From positions 50,387-114,386 of IMG/VR virus record IMGVR_UViG_3300017730_000001: 64,000 bases of DNA. One strand, given 5' to 3'. Both the position numbers and the translations under genes were made by a program. This DNA comes from a virus. This document shows positions 22,687-32,368 of the stretch, piece by piece; the stretch's first letter is position 1; each line of letters starts with the position of its first letter. The notes under the pieces were generated by a model, which saw only the letters and a list, made by a program, of their open reading frames with translations, had not been told where the DNA came from and searched no databases.

Positions 22687-24215
22687 TAAAAGTCTTCTCC
22701 TTCTTCACTATGTCCCTCTGAATCTATTTCGCCTTGTATTCTAGCGATATCATCTTCTGAGAAACGAAGTATATGTTTTCTGACATAATCGTCTGAAAAA
22801 TACTTACCAATAAATGATTCTGCCTGTGAAAGAATATCTAATCTTTCTCTGATAATCTCTCCCTCTTTTAACTCTTGGAAGTGATTGTCTGTTGCAAAAT
22901 CATAATGTATAAAATCTTTCATTGCATCAAACTCAGCGCCTGATACAATATTTTTTAGAACCATTTGAGTTCTAAGTAAATCAGTAAAGAGTCTTGCAAA
23001 CTTAGTTTGTAGTCTCTTAGTGAACTTATTAAATTTAAGTTCATCTCTACTAATTTCTGATGCCCTACCCATGTTGAAACCATTATCTGCTTCAAGTCTA
23101 GATGTAGGTACATTGAGAGAACGATATAGTTTCTTTTTAAAGTATTCTATATCTTCTATCTCTGCAAGGTTCTGACCACCTGGTAGTGTAGTAATCTCTG
23201 TTCCTCTACCACCTTCTCTTCTTGGTAACCAAAAGTCTTCTAACATTGACATGTGGCGTCTATCATCTTTGATTTCGCCTGTGTCTGCATTGTAAACAAG
23301 TTTATTTCTATACTTGTTCATTGTATCTGCAAGGTATTGTTCTGCCTTTACTTTAGGTAAATTACCAACATCAATATAGAAGATTCTTCTTTCTGGTGCC
23401 CTTGATATTCTGTAAATAACAAGTGCATCTTCCATCATTGATAACTGATTTGCAGTCTTCAATGCCTTATGCAAATATCCGATTACAACATTCTTTGTGT
23501 AATCTAACATACCAGAAGTAGTATAACTTACTGCCTCTGGTGCAATCTTAACTGTGGCGCCTTCATTTGCGACACCTTTGTCGAATCGTTTGTCGTTAAA
23601 CATATAGAATTCTTCAACTTTTTTGATTATATCTATTTTCGTTTTAGTGTCTTTTTCTTTTTCGACATTACGAACTTTCTTAATCTTTAATGGGTCAACA
23701 TTTCTAATGTCAACCATGCCTTGTTGTGGTCTTTTAGAATCTACAATCTTATGAAAGTAAATACGACCATCAACATACCATTTACGGAATAGTTCATGTG
23801 AATTTTGATGGAATTTCATCAAGGTTAGAATCACCTTGAATTCTTCGTGCATCTTTTGTTTGATGCTGTCGGACAATTCTACATCTCTTAAATCTAATGA
23901 GACTACTCTATCTTGGGTATCTGAAACTATACATTCATTTACTATATCTTCGATAGCAATATCACATTCTGGCACAAGAGATGTCTCTCTGTATCTTCTA
24001 ATGAGTGCGACCTCATTCTTGATACCTCCTTCCATATCAACATAGGAACCATATGCCCCACCTGATATGAAACCACCTGGCGACTGTTGAACAATGGGAG
24101 TTCCATCATCCTCGGCCGGTGCTACAAAAGAAGTCGCTGACTTCTTCTGTATATCTACATCTCGTAATTCGTCTTTCAACCCCTTACGATTTATTTCAAA
24201 CCCAAAAATATCCAT
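22686..24215 (-). CDS. 20: portal vertex protein gp20
   Basis: 509 residues (T4 524). It starts MDIFGFEINRKGLKDELRDV and carries the portal signatures RYRETSLVPECDIAIEDIVN, LVYNADTGEIKDDRRHMSML, EDFWLPRREGGRGTEITTLP, GGQNLAEIEDIEYFKKKLYR and VPTSRLEADNGFNMGRASEI. This dodecamer is the DNA entry channel and head-assembly initiator; the region is the one used as a marine phage marker. A late box ends five bases before the ATG, without Shine-Dalgarno. Confidence 0.97.
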   Translation of the reverse strand: MDIFGFEINRKGLKDELRDVDIQKKSATSFVAPAEDDGTPIVQQSPGGFISGGAYGSYVDMEGGIKNEVALIRRYRETSLVPECDIAIEDIVNECIVSDTQDRVVSLDLRDVELSDSIKQKMHEEFKVILTLMKFHQNSHELFRKWYVDGRIYFHKIVDSKRPQQGMVDIRNVDPLKIKKVRNVEKEKDTKTKIDIIKKVEEFYMFNDKRFDKGVANEGATVKIAPEAVSYTTSGMLDYTKNVVIGYLHKALKTANQLSMMEDALVIYRISRAPERRIFYIDVGNLPKVKAEQYLADTMNKYRNKLVYNADTGEIKDDRRHMSMLEDFWLPRREGGRGTEITTLPGGQNLAEIEDIEYFKKKLYRSLNVPTSRLEADNGFNMGRASEISRDELKFNKFTKRLQTKFARLFTDLLRTQMVLKNIVSGAEFDAMKDFIHYDFATDNHFQELKEGEIIRERLDILSQAESFIGKYFSDDYVRKHILRFSEDDIARIQGEIDSEGHSEEGEDF

Positions 24216-24220
24216 AATTA

Positions 24221-24228
24221 TATTTATA
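24221..24228 (-). promoter_or_regulatory. late promoter TATAAATA, leaderless spacing
   Basis: TATAAATA, then TAATT, then the portal ATG. This places the portal start codon at the expected transcription start. Confidence 0.8.
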
Positions 24229-24260
24229 ACACCCTAAATGGTGCTATTTTCACTTTATTT

Positions 24261-24758
24261 TTAAAGGACTCTTTCCCAATGCGAATACTGGAATTCAACA
24301 TCAAATGTCTCCAATGTGTCAACTGTCTCATAAGATAAGTCAATCGCACCAATACTAGTTGGAAACATGTTAAAGAATTCGTATCTCGCAAGGACGGAAT
24401 CATCTTTGTTTAATTGTTCAACAAATGCTCTGTCTACTAAGTAGTCAAGGTTTGTTTGTCCTTCACCACTGTCTAAGTCTTGAATGTCTGTTTGCCATCC
24501 TTCTAGTGCAGTTCTTGCTGAGAATTCTACATCATTAATAATTGTCACGGTCCAAGGTTCGAATGTTCTATCTCCTGCGAGTTTTAAAACATGTCCTCTG
24601 AACTGTTGTTCAACAACACCTAATGTAGCAGCAGGAATCTGTGCTGATTGACATAAGAATTCAATCTTATTACCTGTTCTAGGTATAAAAACTCTAAAAC
24701 GGTTAGCTCTTGGGCCACCACCTAGAAGTTGTGCTTTGAATTGGTCTATACTTGCCAT
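24261..24758 (-). CDS. 19: tail tube protein gp19
   Basis: 165 residues, the T4 gp19 length (163). The pattern RANRFRVFIPRTGNKIEFLC, then QSAQIPAATLGVVEQQFRGH and FEPWTVTIINDVEFSARTAL, is standard for T4-type tube proteins that stack as hexamer rings inside the sheath. It follows gp18 with 11 bases between them and has Shine-Dalgarno GGAG. Confidence 0.95.
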   Translation of the reverse strand: MASIDQFKAQLLGGGPRANRFRVFIPRTGNKIEFLCQSAQIPAATLGVVEQQFRGHVLKLAGDRTFEPWTVTIINDVEFSARTALEGWQTDIQDLDSGEGQTNLDYLVDRAFVEQLNKDDSVLARYEFFNMFPTSIGAIDLSYETVDTLETFDVEFQYSHWERVL

Positions 24759-24769
24759 CTAATTACTCC

Positions 24770-26773
24770 TTATACTGCGCCGTAAATTTCTTCAAACTGA
24801 ACACCACTTCTAGCAGCAACAAAGTTTAAAGTTATGTAGTTAATTGATTTAGAAGGTTTCAAGAAGATAGAACATACAAATTCGTTTCTATCTTGTACAG
24901 CGTCTGTATTGTTTGTTTCGTCACAAACGACTGAGAAATCTACTAATCCTCTTCTGTTTTTAACATCTCTTAAGAAAGGTTCTACAGCAGCCCTAAATTG
25001 AGCCCTTGTGAATGAATCGTTGAATTCAAACAATTGAGCCTTAGCAGCAGTTGAAATTGCCTTTTCTAAAGTGATGAATAGTCTTCTTACATTTATTCTA
25101 TCAAATGCGGAAGGTGATGTTAATGCAGTCTTATCTCCAAATAGTACTGTTCCCTGTCCTGGGAAGGTAACTACTGGATTAATTCTTGCACGATATAGGT
25201 CATCTCTACTTGACTGTTTCGGATTGAAAGCAAGTTTAGTGATACCTAAGTATTGTCCTCTTGAGAACCCAGCAGGCGAGAACCATGGGTCTTGAAGTAA
25301 GTCACTTCTTGCCATAATTCCAGCAGTGTGTCCACATGCAGGTACCCAACAATATTTGTCATTGTACTTCTCGTATTGATAAGTCCAACCACTGTCGAAT
25401 ACTGCGTAAGAACTAGATGTGCATGATGCGTAATCTGCCTTAACATTTGTTGATTGTGTTGACTCACTTGATACGCCAACTACTGAGGCTCTTCTTGGAG
25501 ATGCAACTACTAAACAGTCTTTTCTATTTTCTGCAATCTGTATTGCACTGTTTACTAGTGAATTGTGGTCTGCAAGAGTATCTTGAGCACCCTCTGAACC
25601 ACCCCCAGCGTCACTGGATGTTGACCCAACGACTAAGAAAGCCATATCTATTGTTTCTGCATCTGAGAAATGTTTGTCCCATGCATCGGTCTTTTGACCA
25701 ACTGTTGGGTTTGCACGACCATCTGCACCACCTGTTAGTGATGAGATTTCAGGAAGAGCAGGTCTTGTGAAGACATTACCGACTGCAGCCTGTAATGTTC
25801 TGTTTTCTGCGACTGTTAAGTCTGTTGCAGTTGAGTGACCTGACCACCAAACATACTTTGATTCTCTTTCGATTACATCTTTGTAGTAGTTTGAATTACC
25901 TGTAGAATTCTTTGCATCTGACCCTAGTGATACGAATGAGAATGACTCTAACACAGCGCCTTTAGTGCCTGTGAATAGACCATCTTCATCTTCAACAACA
26001 AGGTGAATCTCATCATTTACTGCGCCAACTAATGTGGCCCCTGCTGATGTTCCTGGTGCTTTGTCGAATAATGCGTAATGTTCCCAATATCTATCAACTG
26101 ATTCATCATCAACAACAGCACTTGTAAGACCAGTACCTTCTGGTTGATTTAATGCCTTAAATGTCAATGTGTTTGTTGAAATACCAACTACTTGATAATG
26201 AGTCGTGTGATTTGCGAACTTAATGATGTCGCCAATTATAACAGCGGCGCCTGAATCTACTACAACTGATGTAGCACCAATTGCGTAGCCTGACCCATTG
26301 TTGACTGCGGTAGCAGCGTCATTGAAATATGCGTTTGAAGAAGCACACATGTGAACTTTAATAGAATTACCTAAAGCCCCAGCGTGTCTTGCAACCCACT
26401 TACCGACTGTACCTGCTGCCCCACCTGATTTATAGGTGTTTACATAGTCGTCTGAATTTTTTAATAATGTTGCTGAGTTTCCTGTTTGGTTTGCGTTGAA
26501 TAAACCAGTGTTAGAAATTCTAACTACTGATAATGAAGAACCATATCTCAAGAAAGACTCGGCAGTGTAGAAGTCTTCAACAGAGGCGTTATTGTCTGCT
26601 GGTTTGTAGAATTCTTCAACTAGTTGTTGTCCATCTGAAACTGTTTTTACTTCATCAACAGGTCCCCATTGGAATACGCCAGCGAATCCACCTCTTGTTG
26701 AGGATACTGCTGGAACAACATTCGATAAGTCAATCTCTTTGACCTGAACGCCTGGTGAAACTTGAAATGCCAT
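24770..26773 (-). CDS. 18: tail sheath protein gp18
   Basis: 667 residues (T4 659). N-terminus SPGVQVKEIDLSNVVPAVSS, then TRGGFAGVFQWGP. The C-terminal sheath domain is conserved (VLFGDKTALTSPSAFDRINV, RRLFITLEKAISTAAKAQLF, then EFNDSFTRAQFRAAVEPFLR). It forms the contractile sheath around the gp19 tube. Two perfect late boxes in tandem lie about 50-65 bases upstream, fitting very high expression; Shine-Dalgarno AGGAGAAAAG. Confidence 0.97.
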   Translation of the reverse strand: MAFQVSPGVQVKEIDLSNVVPAVSSTRGGFAGVFQWGPVDEVKTVSDGQQLVEEFYKPADNNASVEDFYTAESFLRYGSSLSVVRISNTGLFNANQTGNSATLLKNSDDYVNTYKSGGAAGTVGKWVARHAGALGNSIKVHMCASSNAYFNDAATAVNNGSGYAIGATSVVVDSGAAVIIGDIIKFANHTTHYQVVGISTNTLTFKALNQPEGTGLTSAVVDDESVDRYWEHYALFDKAPGTSAGATLVGAVNDEIHLVVEDEDGLFTGTKGAVLESFSFVSLGSDAKNSTGNSNYYKDVIERESKYVWWSGHSTATDLTVAENRTLQAAVGNVFTRPALPEISSLTGGADGRANPTVGQKTDAWDKHFSDAETIDMAFLVVGSTSSDAGGGSEGAQDTLADHNSLVNSAIQIAENRKDCLVVASPRRASVVGVSSESTQSTNVKADYASCTSSSYAVFDSGWTYQYEKYNDKYCWVPACGHTAGIMARSDLLQDPWFSPAGFSRGQYLGITKLAFNPKQSSRDDLYRARINPVVTFPGQGTVLFGDKTALTSPSAFDRINVRRLFITLEKAISTAAKAQLFEFNDSFTRAQFRAAVEPFLRDVKNRRGLVDFSVVCDETNNTDAVQDRNEFVCSIFLKPSKSINYITLNFVAARSGVQFEEIYGAV

Positions 26774-26823
26774 ACTTTTCTCCTGTTAATGTATTTTTAC
26801 ATTGTAAAAGTTGTTTACACTTT

Positions 26824-26839
26824 TATTTATATATTTATA
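26824..26839 (-). promoter_or_regulatory. two tandem late promoters TATAAATA for gp18-gp19
   Basis: Two abutting perfect boxes (26824-26831 and 26832-26839) just after the gp17 stop codon. Such a doubled box appears nowhere else in the window. Confidence 0.8.
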
Positions 26840-26843
26840 ATAT

Positions 26844-28427
26844 CTAAGAACCCTTAGAGTACCATCTGTCGCCACTAGCGTCAACAAATGATTCGACTTC
26901 GCCTTGGTCCCCAAATACTCCCGCTGGTAACATGTCATCCTCTATCATTTTCTGTTGTTCAGAATATAATAAATCTTTAACAGCGGTGTCTGTTAAGTGT
27001 GTGAAGAACTCTGTGGTTACAAACCACGCAAAGAGTACACAATTCATTACCATGTCGTCATGATAACCTCTGTCTGCCTCGAATGAAGAACCTTTATTAA
27101 CAAATGTCATAAGTTCTGTAATCGTTGCTCTATCTACTACAGATAGTCTGTTTTCTTCTAGTAGTTCCTTTAAAGTGGAACAACCAACTCTCTTAATCTT
27201 TCTAGACATTGTGATACCAATGTCTTTCGCATGTGTCATACCTTGCACAAAGACATTTGGATATTCTATGTCATAGTGCAATTGTGTAGCGACCATTGAA
27301 CCCTCTGCATTGTTTTCTATTATTACAAGTGCTTCATTATATCTACTACAGTACTTATTTATTAAATCCGGAAACAGCATGGGGCTAATCATGTTATCTC
27401 TGTATGTACAAACCTGTTTAAATGGTCTTTGAGACACATCAAAGATACTAAAAGTAGAATAGTCGAACCCTCTACCTTGTGATACATCAACGGTTACAAC
27501 ATAGTTATGGTCTTGTTTTGGCGTATCATATACTATTAAACCATCTTTTTTCCATTCGCCATCTACTGCTCTCATACCCAATAATGTATCTGCATTGATA
27601 AGAGTATTACCAGTACCTAAGAAACTGTTGCCATATTCTTGTTCAAACTGTGCCTCTGAGGTGTTTGCAATAGTCTGTTTCTTCCACTCTTCATCACGAC
27701 CTGGTACATCTTGCCAACCAATAGTGAATGATTTATACTCTGATTGGTCATGTATAGCACTTTCGTATATCTTATGAAACATATTACCCACACCATTTGC
27801 AGTAGATGTGATAATAACTTTTGAATCTTTACCAGATGTGACAACAGGATATGTAGCAGTATAAAATGTCTCTGCATCTTCTACGAAAGCAAACTCATCA
27901 AGGTACAACATGTTAATTGACATACCACGAATGGACGATGAAGATGTGGCAGCTGCGACCAGTTTACTATCATTGCCGAACTCGATGTTTCCTTTGTTTA
28001 GAATCTTTACGCCTGGTTGTAAGAAGAATGGCACGGTCTCCAACATGGTTACAATACGAGACACCATCTCTCTGGCAATCGCACCTTTGTTCGCCAGAAT
28101 CGCTGTGGTGACTTCTGGAGTGAACAATAGATACCATAAAAGATATGCACATGATGTAATTGATTTACCACTCTGTCTGGCGGCAAGAATGACACTAAAT
28201 CTATTGTCATTAAAATGATTTATGAGTTTATCTTGATATCCACGAAGTTTAAACGGTACTAGACCTTCATCTAGTGATATAATCTGACAATAATTTTGTA
28301 TAAAGTGGCAAGGATCCTCAGAACATTTTTGATATTCTGCTATCTCTTCTGGTGTATACTTTGTTTCTACACCTGCTCTTTTGATTAAATTGTTACCTAA
28401 GTAACCTTCGTTCTTCGCTTGAACCAT
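26844..28427 (-). CDS. 17: terminase large subunit gp17
   Basis: 527 residues. ATPase: Walker A LAARQSGKS (81-89), Walker B MLYLDEFAFVE (about 173-183), coupling motif IITSTANGVG. The C-terminal RNase H-like nuclease starts TVDVSQGRGFDYSTFSIFD, with later acidic residues IENNAEGS and HDDMVMNCVLFAW. It packages DNA into the prohead and cuts concatemers. It is shorter than T4 gp17 (610) at both ends. gp16 ends three bases upstream of it. Confidence 0.97.
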   Translation of the reverse strand: MVQAKNEGYLGNNLIKRAGVETKYTPEEIAEYQKCSEDPCHFIQNYCQIISLDEGLVPFKLRGYQDKLINHFNDNRFSVILAARQSGKSITSCAYLLWYLLFTPEVTTAILANKGAIAREMVSRIVTMLETVPFFLQPGVKILNKGNIEFGNDSKLVAAATSSSSIRGMSINMLYLDEFAFVEDAETFYTATYPVVTSGKDSKVIITSTANGVGNMFHKIYESAIHDQSEYKSFTIGWQDVPGRDEEWKKQTIANTSEAQFEQEYGNSFLGTGNTLINADTLLGMRAVDGEWKKDGLIVYDTPKQDHNYVVTVDVSQGRGFDYSTFSIFDVSQRPFKQVCTYRDNMISPMLFPDLINKYCSRYNEALVIIENNAEGSMVATQLHYDIEYPNVFVQGMTHAKDIGITMSRKIKRVGCSTLKELLEENRLSVVDRATITELMTFVNKGSSFEADRGYHDDMVMNCVLFAWFVTTEFFTHLTDTAVKDLLYSEQQKMIEDDMLPAGVFGDQGEVESFVDASGDRWYSKGS

Positions 28428-28430
28428 ATT

Positions 28431-28826
28431 TTAGTCTTTGTTCTTCTTAAGGAACTTTTGTAATTCAGAAGTTGACCCAACATACAAATGATTGTGTTGT
28501 TGTCCTATCTTCTGTTGTTCTTCGCCCTCTAACTTCTTCAATTTACTCTGTAAATCTATAAGTTTCTCTGCTGTTTCACCTACTGTTTTAATTAACTGAC
28601 CTGCAACTTCGTATGCACGAGGGTGTTCTGTTTCTTTTGATAATTGTAGTATGCCTTCGATTGCATCTTGTCCTCTTTCTACGAGTCCATACAGATTTTC
28701 TCTAGCGTATTTGTAATCTGTTTCCATGTTCTCATGTCGAGAAGGAAGTTTAACTATCTTTGTTTCTTCTTTGATGTCCGATTCTATATTTAAAAGGTCA
28801 TCTAATTTTTCATCTATATCATTCAT
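28431..28826 (-). CDS. 16: terminase small subunit gp16
   Basis: 131 residues with the gp16 helical core ENLYGLVERGQDAIEGILQL, then SKETEHPRAYEVAGQLIKTV and a coiled coil to the C-terminus (LIDLQSKLKKLEGEEQQKIG). It recognises DNA and regulates gp17. It overlaps the 2OG gene upstream by four bases (ATGA). Confidence 0.9.
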   Translation of the reverse strand: MNDIDEKLDDLLNIESDIKEETKIVKLPSRHENMETDYKYARENLYGLVERGQDAIEGILQLSKETEHPRAYEVAGQLIKTVGETAEKLIDLQSKLKKLEGEEQQKIGQQHNHLYVGSTSELQKFLKKNKD

Positions 28827-29323
28827 GTTATTGCCTCGAAATAGTCTATATTCAGTACATGTCTATATTTTTTACTACATGTATTGGTTGTACCTGTGTG
28901 TTGTGTATGTCCATCAAACATCAATATTCTATTCGCAACACTATCAATACATTCTATTTCATCTGATTCTTTTAGCATAGTATATCCATTATTTGTATTT
29001 AAGTATAACAATGCAGTTTTTAAATTTTTTGGTGCAGTCTCAATGTCCACATGAAATTCATTTTTTATAATTGTATCAGTTCTTGGCAACATATTAAGTT
29101 TACATCGCACTAAAGAACAAACATTTAATTTATCTAATAATGGTTCAATCCACTCATATGCATCACTCTGAGGTTGATTGTCAAAGTATAATGCATGTAC
29201 AAATTGTATCTCATCACCATCTCTATTGACTGTATTTAAAAAATATGGAAAAGTTGGATGAGTAAATTTATCTACTAGTTCATTAAAGTAGTTTTGGTCT
29301 AATGCATTATCTATTATTTTCAT
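28823..29323 (-). CDS. 2OG-Fe(II) oxygenase between gp15 and gp16
   Basis: 166 residues. Ligands H91-V-D93 (NEFHVDIETAP), a distal His at 139 or 142 (DGHTQHTGTT) and Arg 154 (YRHVLNIDYF) define the jelly-roll oxygenase. The short length means only the catalytic core. Codons are noticeably AT-richer than in its neighbours, and it interrupts the otherwise canonical 15-16-17 order, both consistent with late acquisition. It is coupled to gp16 by ATGA. Substrate unknown. Confidence 0.8.
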   Translation of the reverse strand: MKIIDNALDQNYFNELVDKFTHPTFPYFLNTVNRDGDEIQFVHALYFDNQPQSDAYEWIEPLLDKLNVCSLVRCKLNMLPRTDTIIKNEFHVDIETAPKNLKTALLYLNTNNGYTMLKESDEIECIDSVANRILMFDGHTQHTGTTNTCSKKYRHVLNIDYFEAIT

Positions 29324-29338
29324 CTATTTCATTCATAA

Positions 29339-30376
29339 TTAACTATTGTCTTCTTCACTGTAATCATCTTTGACACCATCGTCATAGAAAGATACATTCT
29401 CTGCAACAACGAAAGTATCGTCTGCATCGACTGAACCAACAAAGAGTAATTTATTACTAGCATCGGTCATGTTCACAGCAGCCGAAACTGTTATTTGTTC
29501 TCTGTTAGTTGCAATTGTGGTTATTGTGGGATTGGTATCTAAGTTGGTACCAAATACTTCATCTCCTACACTTATCTTACTATTTATTGCACTAGGGAAG
29601 GTGATTATGTTTAGGTCACTTACTGCATTTGATAACTCTTGGAATGCAGGTTCATAGTGTTTAACTTCTTTAACAAGTCCTGATACACCTATATTTGATG
29701 ATGTAAATGTTTTATTGCCATCTCCAATATAAGTTCTTTCAATAACATTCTTAATGATATTGCCTGTATAGATAGGACCAAAGAAGTATGTCTTCATTGT
29801 AAAGTCTAAAGTATATTCTATAACTCTTCTATCTTCCATTGAACCCTCATAGTCATCTTGAAATGATACTGAGTTTAATATTATGGGTACATCTCTATGG
29901 TCTGCCATATCATCAACCATCTTCATGGTGACTGTATATTCTGGTTGAAAGTAAGGTAGTATCTGTTCTACGATTTGCAATGCATCATTCATATTCTTAG
30001 TTAGAATAGTTAATGTGAAGTTTAGATTGTAAGGTGCAGGTGCGTATTGAAAACCTTTTTTACCATTTGTTTCCATTATAGGTTTGACTGCCCTTATGAG
30101 TTTGTTCTGTTGTCTCTGTACATCATATTCAAAACCTGTCAATTCAAATGCCATCCTTGGCAACGATATTGCACTCCTATTTCTATCTGATAGATTCGCC
30201 TCTTCAGCAATTCTATCTAAAAACTTTTGTTTAGGACCATATGATATTGGTACCATAGGAGAAGATAAGACTGTTCCGTCTGATTTGATTTTCTTGAATT
30301 GAATGTTATTAAACATTGTACCAAATACTGATACGCATCGTTTAATAGTTTCATTGTAAAAATATGTACCGAACAT
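29339..30376 (-). CDS. 15: tail sheath terminator/stabiliser gp15
   Basis: 345 residues (T4 272). The start MFGTYFYNETIKRCVSVFGT, then MFNNIQFKK, and the downstream SYGPKQKFLDRIAEEANLSD and YTLDFTMKTYFFGPIY are gp15 signatures. It forms the hexameric ring closing the tail top and joining it to the neck. The extra length lies in a beta-rich C-terminal part. The ATG overlaps the gp14 stop by one base. Confidence 0.9.
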   Translation of the reverse strand: MFGTYFYNETIKRCVSVFGTMFNNIQFKKIKSDGTVLSSPMVPISYGPKQKFLDRIAEEANLSDRNRSAISLPRMAFELTGFEYDVQRQQNKLIRAVKPIMETNGKKGFQYAPAPYNLNFTLTILTKNMNDALQIVEQILPYFQPEYTVTMKMVDDMADHRDVPIILNSVSFQDDYEGSMEDRRVIEYTLDFTMKTYFFGPIYTGNIIKNVIERTYIGDGNKTFTSSNIGVSGLVKEVKHYEPAFQELSNAVSDLNIITFPSAINSKISVGDEVFGTNLDTNPTITTIATNREQITVSAAVNMTDASNKLLFVGSVDADDTFVVAENVSFYDDGVKDDYSEEDNS

Positions 30377-31227
30377 TATGGTTCACCAAATGGGTTTGTT
30401 TCTGATAAGTCTAAGTATGATGAATCTTTATTCTCAAAGTCTAAGTTCTGAGCGGCTGCATCATTGTTGAATGTCATTCTATCGTCTATAGATGAGATAG
30501 TAAATGTTGCGCCATTGGCACCATTTAATACATCGCCAACTTGTAGTGTTGTTGTGATATCTTTTGCGAGAAGTTTACTTGTCGGTTGATTCCAAGATAC
30601 AACTTCTGCAACAACTGTACCATTGAGTGCGAGAGTTTCATTCGCAATATAGTCTGTTGCATTACCATTGTTCATTGTCATATTCAATGAGTATGCTTGT
30701 TCATCTTCTATCAAGTCTATGTCACCAATTCCAGTATCGAAATCTTCTTGACTGTATTCAAACAGTTCACATCTTAGTTTAAATACAAACAGTTTACCTA
30801 CTTGATAGAAAGGGTCTTCATGTTCTACAAATTTAATTTCAAACATAGAACCACTAAGAGGGAAGTAGATTAAATCTCCTTCGTTTGGTCTAAATGATGT
30901 TGCGAGATTTGAGTCTAGTGAGATGAATCTTTCCCAACTTCTTAATGATATAACAAAGGTCGCCTGGTCTCTAATCTGTAAACCAAACTTAGACATAAGG
31001 TCGCCTTCGCCTTCGAAACCATCTGTATTCTCAATGTACATTTCAACTGAGTATGCATCACCAAATTTAGATTGCACATCTTCATTGAGTATACTATCCT
31101 CTTCGATAACTTGTCGAGGTAGATACATTGTCTCGTGACCATACATTCTTAAAGACTCAACAACTAAATCTTCATAGAGATGTTGTTCAGAATTTACTGC
31201 ATGATTAAAAAATACATTTGTTGCCAT
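30376..31227 (-). CDS. 14: neck protein gp14
   Basis: 283 residues (T4 256). MATNVFFNHAVNSEQHLYED followed by LVVESLRMYGHETMYLPR is the conserved N-terminus of gp14; LMSKFGLQIRDQATFVISLR and EHEDPFYQVGKLFVFKLRCE also match. With gp13 it forms the neck between head and tail. It lies seven bases after gp13. Confidence 0.92.
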   Translation of the reverse strand: MATNVFFNHAVNSEQHLYEDLVVESLRMYGHETMYLPRQVIEEDSILNEDVQSKFGDAYSVEMYIENTDGFEGEGDLMSKFGLQIRDQATFVISLRSWERFISLDSNLATSFRPNEGDLIYFPLSGSMFEIKFVEHEDPFYQVGKLFVFKLRCELFEYSQEDFDTGIGDIDLIEDEQAYSLNMTMNNGNATDYIANETLALNGTVVAEVVSWNQPTSKLLAKDITTTLQVGDVLNGANGATFTISSIDDRMTFNNDAAAQNLDFENKDSSYLDLSETNPFGEP

Positions 31228-31233
31228 AATTTA

Positions 31234-32049
31234 TTAGCCCATCATGTCCATGGGTAACATGTCATGATTTAGTCTTGCCTCTTCTTCGAGTCTTGTTATT
31301 TCTTCTTGTGCCTCTTGTTTCATCTGTTGTCCATCTAGTGTCACACCACCTGGTAATGCGATACCTGAGAATTTAGATAAGTTCTCTCCCCACTGATATT
31401 TACATAATGCAGTTGCATATTTTTTTAACCACATGTCATTGTATACATCTGTAAAGTTATTTGGGTCTATCTTTCTATAACATTCAATAACAATATACTC
31501 ACCTTCATGTACAAAGTTTGAGTCCATGTGTAAGTATAATCTGTTTTGATGTTGATTGTAATTGATTGGTGTTCTACCAATAAGAATGTGATTCATTGTT
31601 TGAATCTGTTGTTGAACCATTTCATAGTGCAACATGTTAGTAGCGTTCATACTATATAAATCATTTAATCTTAACTGATATCTAATGTCCCACATGTTGA
31701 GCGCTGACTTATCATTGAATGGAAATATGTTCATAACTGCCATAACAAACTCTGGAAGAACAATGTAATTTTGTTGTTGTTTGAATTGTTCGTCTGTATA
31801 TGCGTGAGTACCAGCTGCGCTTTCAGTGAATGATTCATCACTCTTCATTGTTTGTTTTTTGGTACCTGTCATCTGATGTTTTAGATAACATTTAATCGTT
31901 CCATCGTAATGATAATTGTAGAAGTATTGAAGTGCTTCGTCTATTCTATCATCAAACTGGTCTTCATCGATGTTGATTTCCAGAACAGGTGCAACAAGTT
32001 TTCTTTTGATGTACTCTTTGAATGTTGCTTTACTGTTTGGAGTTGCCAT
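31234..32049 (-). CDS. 13: neck protein gp13
   Basis: 271 residues (T4 309). The start FKEYIKRKLVAPVLEINIDE, then DQFDDRIDEALQYFYNYHYD, and the later LYLHMDSNFVHEGEYIVIEC plus KIDPNNFTDVYNDMWLKKYA match gp13. It is the first neck protein to bind the filled head. A late promoter with a 24-base leader and Shine-Dalgarno AGGAAA precedes it. Confidence 0.92.
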   Translation of the reverse strand: MATPNSKATFKEYIKRKLVAPVLEINIDEDQFDDRIDEALQYFYNYHYDGTIKCYLKHQMTGTKKQTMKSDESFTESAAGTHAYTDEQFKQQQNYIVLPEFVMAVMNIFPFNDKSALNMWDIRYQLRLNDLYSMNATNMLHYEMVQQQIQTMNHILIGRTPINYNQHQNRLYLHMDSNFVHEGEYIVIECYRKIDPNNFTDVYNDMWLKKYATALCKYQWGENLSKFSGIALPGGVTLDGQQMKQEAQEEITRLEEEARLNHDMLPMDMMG

Positions 32050-32073
32050 AGTAGTATTTCCTGTTTATACTAC

Positions 32074-32081
32074 TATTTATA
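32074..32081 (-). promoter_or_regulatory. late promoter TATAAATA for gp13-14-15
   Basis: A perfect late box between the 86-residue gene and gp13, with a conventional leader of about 24 bases. Confidence 0.8.
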
Positions 32082-32087
32082 TGAATT

Positions 32088-32348
32088 CTAATCTTGGAAA
32101 AAAGTTTTTGTTTGTAGTCTATCTATCTTCTCATCTATACGCTCTATAGAATCGATAATTCTCTGAAAAGACTTCTCCATCTGTTCTCTAGTGACATAAT
32201 CCTTGGCGATTTCTTCTCTTGTTTTATTGATAAGAATATCCATTCTCTTTTGTTCAGCAAAGATTCCTCGAATCATCCATCCGACAGGAACTACTACAAC
32301 AGTAAGAACAATATTCCAAAGTAAGTGTGGGTCTATGACTATATCCAT
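32088..32348 (-). CDS. 86-residue protein with one membrane segment and a coiled coil
   Basis: Residues 8-29 are hydrophobic (LLWNIVLTVVVVPVGWMIRG), followed by a long coiled coil (EQMEKSFQRIIDSIERIDEK) and IDRLQTKTFFQD. The architecture matches the two small proteins at 370-923 and recalls holin-like proteins. A late box ends exactly five bases before its ATG. Function unknown; a late membrane role is inferred. Confidence 0.72.
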   Translation of the reverse strand: MDIVIDPHLLWNIVLTVVVVPVGWMIRGIFAEQKRMDILINKTREEIAKDYVTREQMEKSFQRIIDSIERIDEKIDRLQTKTFFQD

Positions 32349-32353
32349 ATTGT

Positions 32354-32361
32354 TATTTATG
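32354..32361 (-). promoter_or_regulatory. late promoter CATAAATA, leaderless spacing
   Basis: CATAAATA, then ACAAT, then the ATG at 32348; no Shine-Dalgarno in the gap. Confidence 0.7.
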
Positions 32362-32368
32362 AATATGA

